Assembly (NCBI GenBank): GCA_963820955.1
Contig: CAWGCA010000042.1
Span: 1 to 64,000 of the forward strand
DNA: 64,000 nucleotides
Source: CAWGCA01 sp963820955
GTDB taxonomy: Bacteria; Pseudomonadota; Gammaproteobacteria; Chromatiales; Chromatiaceae
Direction: 5' to 3'
Shown here piece by piece: positions 35,431 through 43,766 of the stretch (position 1 is the first letter of the stretch; each line of letters begins with the position of its first letter). Made by a program: the position numbers and the translations under genes. The notes beneath the pieces were generated by a model. The model was not told where the DNA came from. It saw nothing but the letters and a program-made list of their open reading frames with translations, and searched no databases.

Positions 35431-35690
35431 ATTGTTCGCTCGATCAGGTTTACCTCGGACAGGTTTTCCAGCACCGATTCTAGCTCTTCATCGCCAATTT
35501 CGATATTGGCAGTTCCGCAAATTTCTCCTATAAGTTCCTCGGGTATGGATATTTCTTTGCGGATGACCTGATAAACGAGAGAGGTGGGGGCCTCCAGCAA
35601 GTGAGTTGAGCGTGTAACATTGTCGAACACCACCAGGTCGGTGCCGTTGACATACTCCAGCACATCGCCCGATGCGGTTATCTGTCCCAC
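35427..35690 (-). CDS. PqqD-family peptide chaperone of the HPr-rel-A system
   Basis: This 87-residue protein starts with GTG. It has the PqqD-like pattern of a small winged-helix protein, with VVFDNVTRSTHLLEAPTSLV near residue 20, and a long helical C-terminus. In RiPP pathways PqqD-like proteins bind leader peptides, so a peptide- or protein-substrate role is inferred. The frame stays open upstream of the GTG without another ATG, GTG or TTG start. It is flanked by the HprK-related kinase downstream and the Tat-type secreted protein upstream. Confidence 0.8.
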   Translation of the reverse strand: MGQITASGDVLEYVNGTDLVVFDNVTRSTHLLEAPTSLVYQVIRKEISIPEELIGEICGTANIEIGDEELESVLENLSEVNLIERTM

Positions 35691-35778
35691 TCTTACTGCC
35701 GTCTGCTGTCGTTCAAAGCGCCTGATTTCTTGTCTTGCCCAACCAGGCCATGGGATTCGGGCGAAGACAATAGGTATA

Positions 35779-36453
35779 CTAGCGGGTAGTTCGCCTGAAA
35801 AATTCTGTCACATCCAGCGAAGAGATATCCACAATATACCCTGAGGCATTGGTATAAGAAGACCAACCGTTATAGGCTGCTTCGTATAGTAGTTTTACAT
35901 CGGTTGAACTCATGTAGCCGGGAAAGGCACCGGTGTTTTCGTTATAGCGCGCATTCAACAAAGCAGCGGCCGCCTGTCTTTGCAGCGGCGTTGCGCCCTT
36001 GGACTGGTTTCCGGTTAACAGGGCATCATGCAAGGTCTCACCAAACGATGAGAAGCCAAAGGCCTCGTCAAATTTTGTGGCGGGGTGGCTGGATACGGTG
36101 GCTCTTTGCCCTTTCGTTTTAGGATTTTTTTGAGGGGAGGCTTCATACTCCGGGTTGGGGTGGGCGACAGCCATGTGCCAGTCATCCAGGTTTCCATCTC
36201 CGTCGCCACTGGCGGTTTTCCAGGCGCCGGCACTGAAGCCCTGGGTACAGGCATCACCGTGTCTATCCAATCCAGAGGGATTCGCCGGATTTGCCGATAC
36301 TGCGGCCGAAGGCGTACAGATTTGACCGAAGGCAGGTCGGTTCGCCATGGTCAGGATAACCGGCACACTACCTGCTATCCCCTTCAGCAGCTTGCGGCGC
36401 GTCTCCTGGTCTTTTCCATCGACCTCGTGTTTTGAACCCTTGTTCTTAGCCAT
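35779..36453 (-). CDS. Probable Tat-exported protein, candidate substrate of the HPr-rel-A cassette
   Basis: This 224-residue protein has a basic N-terminus, a twin-arginine motif (TRRKLLK, residues 18-24), a hydrophobic core and a likely cleavage site after AFGQ (residue 44). The mature part has two cysteines (46 and 69). It also has a GAWK motif (76-79) after the second, and an AALLNA motif (163-168) that I associate with a small domain found in other secreted bacterial proteins. The family is not named here. Its 3' end lies 88 bases upstream of the PqqD-like start, on the same strand. A substrate role is inferred from position and signal only. Confidence 0.7.
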   Translation of the reverse strand: MAKNKGSKHEVDGKDQETRRKLLKGIAGSVPVILTMANRPAFGQICTPSAAVSANPANPSGLDRHGDACTQGFSAGAWKTASGDGDGNLDDWHMAVAHPNPEYEASPQKNPKTKGQRATVSSHPATKFDEAFGFSSFGETLHDALLTGNQSKGATPLQRQAAAALLNARYNENTGAFPGYMSSTDVKLLYEAAYNGWSSYTNASGYIVDISSLDVTEFFRRTTR

Positions 36454-36682
36454 TATCCTGCCTCAAATCAACATCAACGCTGGTTATCACATCCTGAAAC
36501 ACTTCAGGCATGAGTAAATATACTTAAGCAATTATCGAGCCGAAAAACTTACCTTATTGAATTATATTAAATTAATGCCCGTTTGCGGCTGGCCTATTTC
36601 GGTGATTGTAAAAAAAACTGACGGTCATGCGAATACCGCCGCTAATCGTTGTACTTTTTTTCTCTACCCAACGGAAATGTAT

Positions 36683-39160
36683 TCACTGTTGCACCGGTTC
36701 AGTATGCCAGATTTTCTTGGCATACTCTTTCACGGTTCGATCGCTGGAGAAATAGCCCATCCTGGCGGTGTTTATGACGGCGCTGCGAAACCAGCGGGCA
36801 GGGTCGCGGTAGAGGGCGTCTACCCGCGCATCGCAATCCATATAGGCGCGATAGTCGGCCATCAGCATGAAAGGATCGCCTCCCCCGTTCAGCAGAGTGT
36901 CCACTATCGGGCGGTAGCGCTCCGGTTCTTCCGGTGAAAAATACCCGCTGCCGATCTGGTCGATCACCCGTTTCAGCTCAGGGTCTTGGTCATAGTATTG
37001 ACGCGGGTCATATCCCTGGCGTTTTATTTTTTCCACCTGGTCGGCGGTGAGTCCGAAGGTGAAGATATGCTCCGCTCCAACCTGTTCCCGAATCTCGATG
37101 TTGGCTCCGTCCAGGGTGCCCATGGTGATGGCCCCGTTGAGCGCGAGCTTCATGTTGCCGGTGCCGGAGGCCTCCATGCCGGCGGTGGAGATCTGCTGGG
37201 AGAGGTCGGCGGCAGGGATGATGTCGCCGGCAGTAGATACATCATAGTTGGGAATGAAGAGCAGTTTGAGGCGGTCTGCCAGTGCCGGATCATTGTCGAT
37301 GATAGCGGCCACGTCATTGACCAGACGAATGATCAGCTTGGCCATAAAGTAACCGGGGGCCGCCTTACCGCCGATCAGGATGGTGCGCGGCACCAGTTCA
37401 AGGCTGGAGGTGTCCGACAGGCGGTTGTAAAGGGTGATCACCCGCAGCAGGTTAAGCAGTTGCCGCTTGTATTCGTGGATGCGTTTTACCTGTACGTCAA
37501 ACAGGCTATGAGGATCGATGGTCTCTCCCATGTGGTGTTTGACCAGGTTTGCCAGATGCACCTTGTTGGCGTGTTTGGCGGCGGCGAAGCGCTGCCTGAA
37601 ACCGGCGTCCTCGGCCAGCGGAACCAGGCGCTCCAACTGCTCCTGTTCCTTGATCCAGGCCGAGCCGATAGTGCCGCAGATCAAGCTGGACAGTGGGGGA
37701 TTAGCCTGATGGAGCCAGCGCCTCGGTGTGACACCGTTGGTAATATTGATAATCTTGTCGGGATAGAACTGATGGAAGTCGGCGAAAGTATGTCGTTGCA
37801 GCAAATCGGTGTGCAGGGCGGAGACCCCGTTCACCTTGTGGCTGCCGACAATGGCCAGATGCGCCATGCGGACACGCCGTTCACCGGTTTCGTCGATGAT
37901 CGACATGCGGCGCAGGATGTCGGCGTCATCGGGATGGAGGTGACTTACCATCAGCAGGAAGCGGCGGTTGATTTCGTAGATAATCTGCATGTGCCGCGGC
38001 AGCAGCCCCTCGAACATGGGCAGCGGCCAGCTCTCCAGGGCCTCGGGCAGCAGGGTATGGTTGGTGTAACTGAAGGTGCGGACGACGATATCCCAGGCCG
38101 TCTGCCATTCCAGCTTGTGTTGGTCCAGCAGGATGCGCATCAGTTCAGGTATGGCGACCGAGGGGTGGGTGTCGTTGAGCTGAATCGCCACCATCTCCGG
38201 GAGTTCCGTCAGGTCGTCGTGGTCCTGCAGAAAACGGCGCAGGATATCCTGCAGGGAAGCGCTGACGAAGAAATACTGCTGCCGCAGCCGCAGCTCCTGA
38301 TTCGCCACGCTGCTGTCGTCCGGGTACAGCACCTTGGAGAGGTTCTCCGAGACGGTTTTGTTTTCCACTGCCTTGAGGTAGTTGCCCTGATTGAAGCAGG
38401 CCAGGTCAAAATCGCTGGTGGCCTTGGCCGACCAGAGGCGGAGATTGTTGACCGTTTCGGTGTGATACCCCGGGATTGGGGTGTCAAACGCCATTGCCAG
38501 CACCTCGTCGCCGTCGATCCACTCATGGCTGCGCCGGCCATCAGGGCCCGTGTACTCCAGCACGCGACCACCGAAGCGCACCCGATAGACCACCTCCGGC
38601 CGGGCAAACTCCCAGGGGTTTCCTGCAGCCAGCCAGTTTTCCGGCTGTTCTACTTGTTCGCCTCCTTGTATCCCCTGGCGGAACATGCCGTATTCGTAAC
38701 GAATACCATAGCCGGTTCCGGGCAGATCCAGTCTGGCGATAGAATCCAGGATGCAGGCCGCCAGCCGGCCCAGTCCCCCGTTGCCCAGGGCGGCATCATG
38801 TTCCAGTTCCTGCAGCACCTCAAGATTCATCCCCAGTTCCTTCAATGCCTCCGCTGTGTTGTCGCGAAAGCCGATATTGAGCAGGGCGTTGTTCAGGCTG
38901 CGGCCGATGAGAAATTCCAATGACAGGTAATAAACCCTTTTTTTCTGCTGGCGATAGTAGTTGCGGTGAGTCTCCATCCAGCGTTCGATCAGGCGGTCAC
39001 GCACCACATAGCAGAGCGCCTTCATCCAGTCGTAGTCGACGGCGGTGTAGGGGTCCTTGCCGATGGTGTAAACCAGTCGGTTGTTCAGGGAACGCTGGAT
39101 ATCTTCTGGTTCTGATCCCAGATACTGGTGTTGCTCGATATCGGGTTGGAATTCACTCAT
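36683..39160 (-). CDS. glgP: Glycogen/starch phosphorylase
   Basis: This 825-residue protein matches GlgP length. It has NNRLVYTIGKDP near residue 26, LSLEFLIGRSLNNALL near residue 82, GNGGLGRLAACILDS near residue 125 and the PLP-lysine motif EASGTGNMKLALNGA near residue 655. It releases glucose 1-phosphate from glycogen. A TTGACC-17-GATAAC promoter candidate precedes it. No other glycogen gene lies adjacent. Confidence 0.96.
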   Translation of the reverse strand: MSEFQPDIEQHQYLGSEPEDIQRSLNNRLVYTIGKDPYTAVDYDWMKALCYVVRDRLIERWMETHRNYYRQQKKRVYYLSLEFLIGRSLNNALLNIGFRDNTAEALKELGMNLEVLQELEHDAALGNGGLGRLAACILDSIARLDLPGTGYGIRYEYGMFRQGIQGGEQVEQPENWLAAGNPWEFARPEVVYRVRFGGRVLEYTGPDGRRSHEWIDGDEVLAMAFDTPIPGYHTETVNNLRLWSAKATSDFDLACFNQGNYLKAVENKTVSENLSKVLYPDDSSVANQELRLRQQYFFVSASLQDILRRFLQDHDDLTELPEMVAIQLNDTHPSVAIPELMRILLDQHKLEWQTAWDIVVRTFSYTNHTLLPEALESWPLPMFEGLLPRHMQIIYEINRRFLLMVSHLHPDDADILRRMSIIDETGERRVRMAHLAIVGSHKVNGVSALHTDLLQRHTFADFHQFYPDKIINITNGVTPRRWLHQANPPLSSLICGTIGSAWIKEQEQLERLVPLAEDAGFRQRFAAAKHANKVHLANLVKHHMGETIDPHSLFDVQVKRIHEYKRQLLNLLRVITLYNRLSDTSSLELVPRTILIGGKAAPGYFMAKLIIRLVNDVAAIIDNDPALADRLKLLFIPNYDVSTAGDIIPAADLSQQISTAGMEASGTGNMKLALNGAITMGTLDGANIEIREQVGAEHIFTFGLTADQVEKIKRQGYDPRQYYDQDPELKRVIDQIGSGYFSPEEPERYRPIVDTLLNGGGDPFMLMADYRAYMDCDARVDALYRDPARWFRSAVINTARMGYFSSDRTVKEYAKKIWHTEPVQQ

Positions 39161-39211
39161 GGGTTTGTATCAAGGCTGACAGAACAGGCGCCGTCCTGCT
39201 TTATAAAAACT

Positions 39212-39240
39212 GTTATCAACTGGTCCGTAGAGCTGGTCAA
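39212..39240 (-). promoter_or_regulatory. Candidate glgP promoter
   Basis: Read on the minus strand, TTGACC (-35) and GATAAC (-10) are 17 bases apart and the -10 box ends about 50 bases upstream of glgP. The -10 box matches at four of six positions, so the strength is uncertain. Confidence 0.4.
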
Positions 39241-39313
39241 ATATTCCCCTTGAACATCAGCGCTTGGGCCGGGGTTTAAGTTGTATTGGCTAGCGGCAGG
39301 TCGCCGCAAAATA

Positions 39314-40597
39314 TTAGCGCTCTCTGGCCACGGCCCGATAACCGATATCGGTGCGGTAGTAGAGACCCTGCCAGCTGATTTTACCGGCCAGTGCATAGGC
39401 CCTGCTCTGGGCCTCCGCCACGCTTTCCCCGAGGGCTGTGGCGCACAGGACGCGGCCACCGGCGGTTACCACGGCGCCATTTTTTTCTTTGGTGCCGGCA
39501 TGGAAAAGTTTTAGGTCGGCGCTTTCCTCCGCTGGCAGGCCACTGATTGGGTCATCCTTATCATAATCCGCCGGATAGCCACCGGCCGCGAGTACGACAC
39601 CGAGGGCAGCCCGTGGGTCCCAGTCTGCCTTTTCTTCATCCAGCCGCCCCTCCAGGGCGGCGAGGCAGTGTGCCACCAGATCGGATTTCATGCGCAGCAT
39701 TATCGGCTGGGTTTCCGGGTCGCCAAAGCGGCAGTTGTACTCCAGGACCTTGGGTACCCCGGCCGCGTCGATCATCACCCCGGCGTAAAGAAAACCGGTG
39801 TACGGGATGCCTTCGCTGGCCATGCCCTCGACGGTGGGCCGGATAACCTGATCCATGATCCGCTGGTGCATCTCTGGTGTGACCACCGGCGCCGGAGAAT
39901 AGGCGCCCATGCCGCCGGTATTGGGACCAAGGTCCCCATTGTCCCGTGCCTTGTGGTCCTGGGAGCTGGCCATGGGCAGGATGTGCCTGCCATCCGTCAT
40001 CACGATGAAGCTCGCCTCTTCGCCGGTCAGGAACTCTTCGATGACTACCCGGTGACCGGCCTCTCCAAAACGATTGCCAGAGAGCATATCTTTCACTGCC
40101 TGTTCCGCGGTTTCCTGCTCCCGCGCAAGGATGACGCCTTTTCCGGCCGCCAGCCCATCGGCCTTGATCACGATCGGTGCCCCTGCTTTCTGGAGGTAGG
40201 CGAGGGCCTCCTCCTGATCGCTAAAAACCCCATAGGCCGCCGAAGGGATCTGGTGGCGGGCGAGGAAGTCTTTGGTGAACGCCTTGGAGCCTTCCAGTTG
40301 AGCCGCCTGTTTCGACGGGCCGAAACATTTCAACCCCGCAGCGGCAAAGGCATCCACCAGCCCGATGACAAGCGGGGCTTCGGGCCCGACGATGGTCAGG
40401 CCGACCTGATTGCTGCTAGCGAAGGAGATCAGGCCCTCTACGTCATCGATTTCGAGAGGGATGTTTTCCAGTTTCGGTTCACGGCCGGTGCCCGCATTGC
40501 CCGGCGCAACGAAGACCCGGTCTGCCAGGGGCGACTGGGCGGCCTTCCAGGCCAGGGCGTGTTCGCGTCCGCCGCCGCCGATAATGAGGATGTTCAT
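39314..40597 (-). CDS. purD: Phosphoribosylamine-glycine ligase
   Basis: The start MNILIIGGGGREHALAW gives 427 residues, the expected size. An upstream in-frame ATG at 40621 adds 8 unconserved residues. The ATP-grasp core shows VIKADGLAAGKGVI near residue 140, EEFLTGEEAS near residue 183 and YNCRFGDPETQ near residue 285. It is the second step of purine synthesis. It follows purH on the same strand with a 48-base gap, so co-transcription is likely. Confidence 0.96.
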   Translation of the reverse strand: MNILIIGGGGREHALAWKAAQSPLADRVFVAPGNAGTGREPKLENIPLEIDDVEGLISFASSNQVGLTIVGPEAPLVIGLVDAFAAAGLKCFGPSKQAAQLEGSKAFTKDFLARHQIPSAAYGVFSDQEEALAYLQKAGAPIVIKADGLAAGKGVILAREQETAEQAVKDMLSGNRFGEAGHRVVIEEFLTGEEASFIVMTDGRHILPMASSQDHKARDNGDLGPNTGGMGAYSPAPVVTPEMHQRIMDQVIRPTVEGMASEGIPYTGFLYAGVMIDAAGVPKVLEYNCRFGDPETQPIMLRMKSDLVAHCLAALEGRLDEEKADWDPRAALGVVLAAGGYPADYDKDDPISGLPAEESADLKLFHAGTKEKNGAVVTAGGRVLCATALGESVAEAQSRAYALAGKISWQGLYYRTDIGYRAVARER

Positions 40598-40645
40598 GCC
40601 AAAGTTCCCGTTATCACCCAAATTCCTGCTCAGCCAATTGCCCCA

Positions 40646-42205
40646 TCAGTGCCTGAAGTGGCGCATGCCGGTAAATACCATGGCGATATCATGTTCGTTG
40701 GCCGCAGCGATCACCTCTTCATCGCGCATCGAGCCGCCAGGCTGGATCACCGCTCTGATACCCGCCGCCGCGGCGTTGTCCAGGCCGTCCCGGAATGGGA
40801 AGAAGGCGTCGGATGCCATCACCGATCCAGGGACCGTCAGCCCCGCCTGTTCTGCCTTGATGCCGGCGATACGGGCCGAGTTTACTCGACTCATCTGGCC
40901 TGCGCCGACACCGATGGTCATTGCATCGCGGCCGTAGACGATGGCATTGGATTTTACGAACTTGGCTACCCGCCAGGTGAAAAGCAGGTCATTCATCTCC
41001 TTTTCGCTGGGGGCGCGTTCGGTTACCACACGGCGTTCCGTGGAAAGCTGCAGATCGGCATCCTGCACCAGCAGACCGCCGTTTACCCGTTTGAAGTCGA
41101 GGCGGTGGATTACCTCCGAGGTCCACTCGCCGCACTCCAGAAGGCGCAGGTTCTTTTTCGCTCGGATCGCCTCCAGCGCCTTTTCGGAGACTTGAGGGGC
41201 GATGATTACCTCGACGAACTGCCGGGCGACGATGGCCTCGGCGGTCGCGCCGTCAAGTTCCTGATTGAAGGCGATGATGCCTCCGAAGGCCGATTCCGGG
41301 TCGGTGCTGTAGGCGCGGTCATAGGCCTCTTTCAGGTCGCCGCCGGTGGCCACGCCGCAGGGGTTGGCGTGTTTGACGATAACGCAGGTGGGCGCCTCGC
41401 TGAACTGTTTTACGCACTCCAAGGCCGCGTCACTGTCGGCGATATTGTTGTAGGAGAGTTCCTTTCCCTGTAATTGCCGGGCCGTTGCAATGCACACCTC
41501 GGGCTGATCCCGTTCGGTGAAAAAGGCCGCCTTCTGATGGGGGTTCTCCCCGTAGCGCATCGTCTGGGTCTGTCGGAACTGCAGATTAATGGTGCGTGGA
41601 AAGTCGGTGGGCTGGATTTCCAGACGGGCGCCCAGGTAGTTGGCAATGGCTCCGTCGTAATTGGAGGTGTGCTCGAATGCCTTGACAGCCAGATCGAAAC
41701 GGCTCGCCGCCGAAATGGCACCGCTGTGTTGATCCATCTCCGCCAGTATTCTCTCGTAATCCGATGCATCCACCACCACGCTGACATCAACGTGGTTTTT
41801 GGCAGCCGCGCGCAGCATGGTGGGGCCGCCGATATCGATATTCTCGATCGCTGTACTCAGATCGCAGTCGGGGTCGGCCACCGTCTGTTCAAACGGGTAG
41901 AGATTGACCACGATCATGTCGATCGGCTCGATACCATTCTCTTTCATCACCAGATCGTCGAGACCGCGGCGACCGAGAATACCGCCATGAATCTTGGGGT
42001 GCAGGGTCTTGACCCGGCCATCCATCATTTCTGGAAAGCCGGTATGCTCAGAGACTTCGATCACCGGGATATTGTGCTCGGTCAGAAGACGGGCGGTACC
42101 GCCGGTGGAGAGGATTTCCACACCTCGTTGCTGAAGGGAACGGGCAAATTCAACGATGCCTTTCTTGTCGGACACGCTGATCAGGGCTTTTTTGATGGTT
42201 GGCAT
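40646..42205 (-). CDS. purH: Bifunctional AICAR formyltransferase/IMP cyclohydrolase
   Basis: The start at 42205 gives 519 residues beginning MPTIKKALISVSDKKG. A longer frame to 42385 adds 60 residues that do not look conserved. The N-terminal cyclohydrolase domain has STGGTA and FPEMMDGRVKTLHP; the formyltransferase domain has YGENPHQKAAF near residue 219, KHANPCG and AFGGIIAFN. It completes purine synthesis to IMP and pairs with purD downstream. Confidence 0.96.
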   Translation of the reverse strand: MPTIKKALISVSDKKGIVEFARSLQQRGVEILSTGGTARLLTEHNIPVIEVSEHTGFPEMMDGRVKTLHPKIHGGILGRRGLDDLVMKENGIEPIDMIVVNLYPFEQTVADPDCDLSTAIENIDIGGPTMLRAAAKNHVDVSVVVDASDYERILAEMDQHSGAISAASRFDLAVKAFEHTSNYDGAIANYLGARLEIQPTDFPRTINLQFRQTQTMRYGENPHQKAAFFTERDQPEVCIATARQLQGKELSYNNIADSDAALECVKQFSEAPTCVIVKHANPCGVATGGDLKEAYDRAYSTDPESAFGGIIAFNQELDGATAEAIVARQFVEVIIAPQVSEKALEAIRAKKNLRLLECGEWTSEVIHRLDFKRVNGGLLVQDADLQLSTERRVVTERAPSEKEMNDLLFTWRVAKFVKSNAIVYGRDAMTIGVGAGQMSRVNSARIAGIKAEQAGLTVPGSVMASDAFFPFRDGLDNAAAAGIRAVIQPGGSMRDEEVIAAANEHDIAMVFTGMRHFRH

Positions 42206-42293
42206 GGTTTTGTCTCTGCTGCTCGTTAGGATTGTAACCGGATGGTTAATCGCCAGTGCTGGGTTGACTGATTGATGACCGCTCTCGATGCAG

Positions 42294-42590
42294 TCAATCC
42301 AGATGGTAGATAGCCAGTTTCTTTCGCAGGGTACTGCGGCTGATGCCAAGGATGGCAGCTGCCCGGGTCTGATTCCCCTGGGCATGCTGCATCACCGTTT
42401 CCAATAACGGCGGTTCCACCTCGGCCAGCACCAGTTGGTAAAGATCCGACGCGGCATGTCCGTCAAGCTGCTTGAAGTAACTGCCAAGGGCATCACGTAC
42501 ACATTCGCGCAGAGGTTCCCGCTTCTTGTTTTTAGTCAAGGAGAAACGCACCTGGCTCTCATCTGGTGCCGGAAGGGCTTCCATTGTCAT
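42294..42590 (-). CDS. fis: DNA-binding protein Fis
   Basis: This 98-residue protein matches Fis length. The C-terminal helix-turn-helix reads NQTRAAAILGISRSTLRKKLA near residues 72-93, and the upstream helices (EPPLLETVMQHAQG) are also conserved. Fis bends DNA and controls rRNA, recombination and growth-phase genes. It overlaps the dusB end by 4 bases, the canonical dusB-fis operon of gammaproteobacteria. Confidence 0.95.
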   Translation of the reverse strand: MTMEALPAPDESQVRFSLTKNKKREPLRECVRDALGSYFKQLDGHAASDLYQLVLAEVEPPLLETVMQHAQGNQTRAAAILGISRSTLRKKLAIYHLD

Positions 42591-43573
42591 GCTGCCAGTT
42601 CCTTCGTGTGGGCCAGTTGGTCGAAAAACTCGCGAATCAGGGCGAGTTGCTCTCCGCTGGTCTCGATTTTATTAATACTTTTTCTAAACAGACTTCCGCC
42701 GGGTTGGGTCTTGCTGTACCAGGCGATGTGTTTGCGCGCAACCCTCAAACCCTGATATTCGCCGTAGAAGCGGTAGAGGTTCTCCAGGTGCTCGATCAGC
42801 AAATCGCGGATCCAGCGGGGACCGGGATCTGGCAGTCGCTCGCCGGTATCGAGGTAGTGGGCAATGTCACGAAAGATCCAGGGGCGCCCCTGGGCTGCGC
42901 GCCCGATCATCAGCCCGTCAGCTCCAGTCTGTTGCAGCACTTGCTGGGCCTTTTCCGGACTGTCGATATCACCGTTTGCAATAACTGGTATGGAAACCGT
43001 CTGCTTGATCTCCCGGATCGTGTTGTATTCTGCCGAGCCCGAAAACCCACAGCTTCGGGTGCGCCCATGCACCGCCAGGGCCTGAATTCCCTCCGACTCT
43101 CCAATCTGGGCGATACGCACACCGTTACGATTGTCCCGGTCCCAACCGGTGCGAATCTTCAAGGTCACCGGAACCTCCACCGCCCGGACCACCGCCTGAA
43201 CTATTTTACCCACCAGGGATTCATTGCGCAGCAGGGCGGACCCTGCGTCTACCCGGCAGACCTTTTTCGCCGGGCAGCCCATGTTGATATCCACGATCTG
43301 AGCGCCGCGCCCGGCGTTGACGCGAGCCGCCTCTGCCATGCGGCTGGGGTCTGCCCCCAGAATCTGTACCGCGACCGGTCCGAGCTCTCCTTCGAAGTCG
43401 AGACGGCGTACGGTTTTCGGATTACCCCAGAGAGCCGAGTTGGACGAGACCATCTCGGACACGGCCATGCCAGCCCCGAGTCGCCGGCACAACTGTCGAA
43501 ACGGACGATCGGTAACCCCTGCCATGGGGGCAACCAGAAGGTTGTTGTTCAGCTGATAAGGGCCGATTCGCAT
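42587..43573 (-). CDS. dusB: tRNA-dihydrouridine synthase B
   Basis: Starting at MRIGPYQL gives 328 residues; the frame can be extended to 43624 with 17 unconserved residues. The FMN-binding fold shows PMAGVTDRPFR near residue 15, a DINMGCPAKKVC motif with the catalytic cysteine near residue 100, and GADGLMIGRAAQGRPW near residue 225. It reduces uridines in the tRNA D-loop. It is upstream of fis. Confidence 0.94.
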   Translation of the reverse strand: MRIGPYQLNNNLLVAPMAGVTDRPFRQLCRRLGAGMAVSEMVSSNSALWGNPKTVRRLDFEGELGPVAVQILGADPSRMAEAARVNAGRGAQIVDINMGCPAKKVCRVDAGSALLRNESLVGKIVQAVVRAVEVPVTLKIRTGWDRDNRNGVRIAQIGESEGIQALAVHGRTRSCGFSGSAEYNTIREIKQTVSIPVIANGDIDSPEKAQQVLQQTGADGLMIGRAAQGRPWIFRDIAHYLDTGERLPDPGPRWIRDLLIEHLENLYRFYGEYQGLRVARKHIAWYSKTQPGGSLFRKSINKIETSGEQLALIREFFDQLAHTKELAA

Positions 43574-43766
43574 GTTGCGGACTAGATTGTGGCTTCTTAA
43601 ATAGGCAAGGGGAAAGCTCCGCATATTACGATGAAATCGGTGGCAGTCAAAGCCCGAATTCGAGATTTATCTAAGCTAGATATCGTGCCGACAGAGTGAC
43701 GGGTAGGCGAGCAGTTGCAAACTCAAGCGCTTAGGCCTGTGGACATGCGCAGTGGATAGCTGGCGT

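Noticed and set aside
36986..38923. 645-codon ORF antisense to glgP
   Set aside because: glgP has the PLP-lysine motif and full family length; the antisense frame is a GC-driven shadow.
39668..41473. 601-codon ORF antisense to purD and purH
   Set aside because: It spans two genes on the other strand that both have clear family motifs, so it is a shadow frame.
42206..42385. 60-codon N-terminal extension of purH
   Set aside because: Conserved PurH begins MPTIKKALISVSDKKG at 42205; the upstream codons are not conserved.
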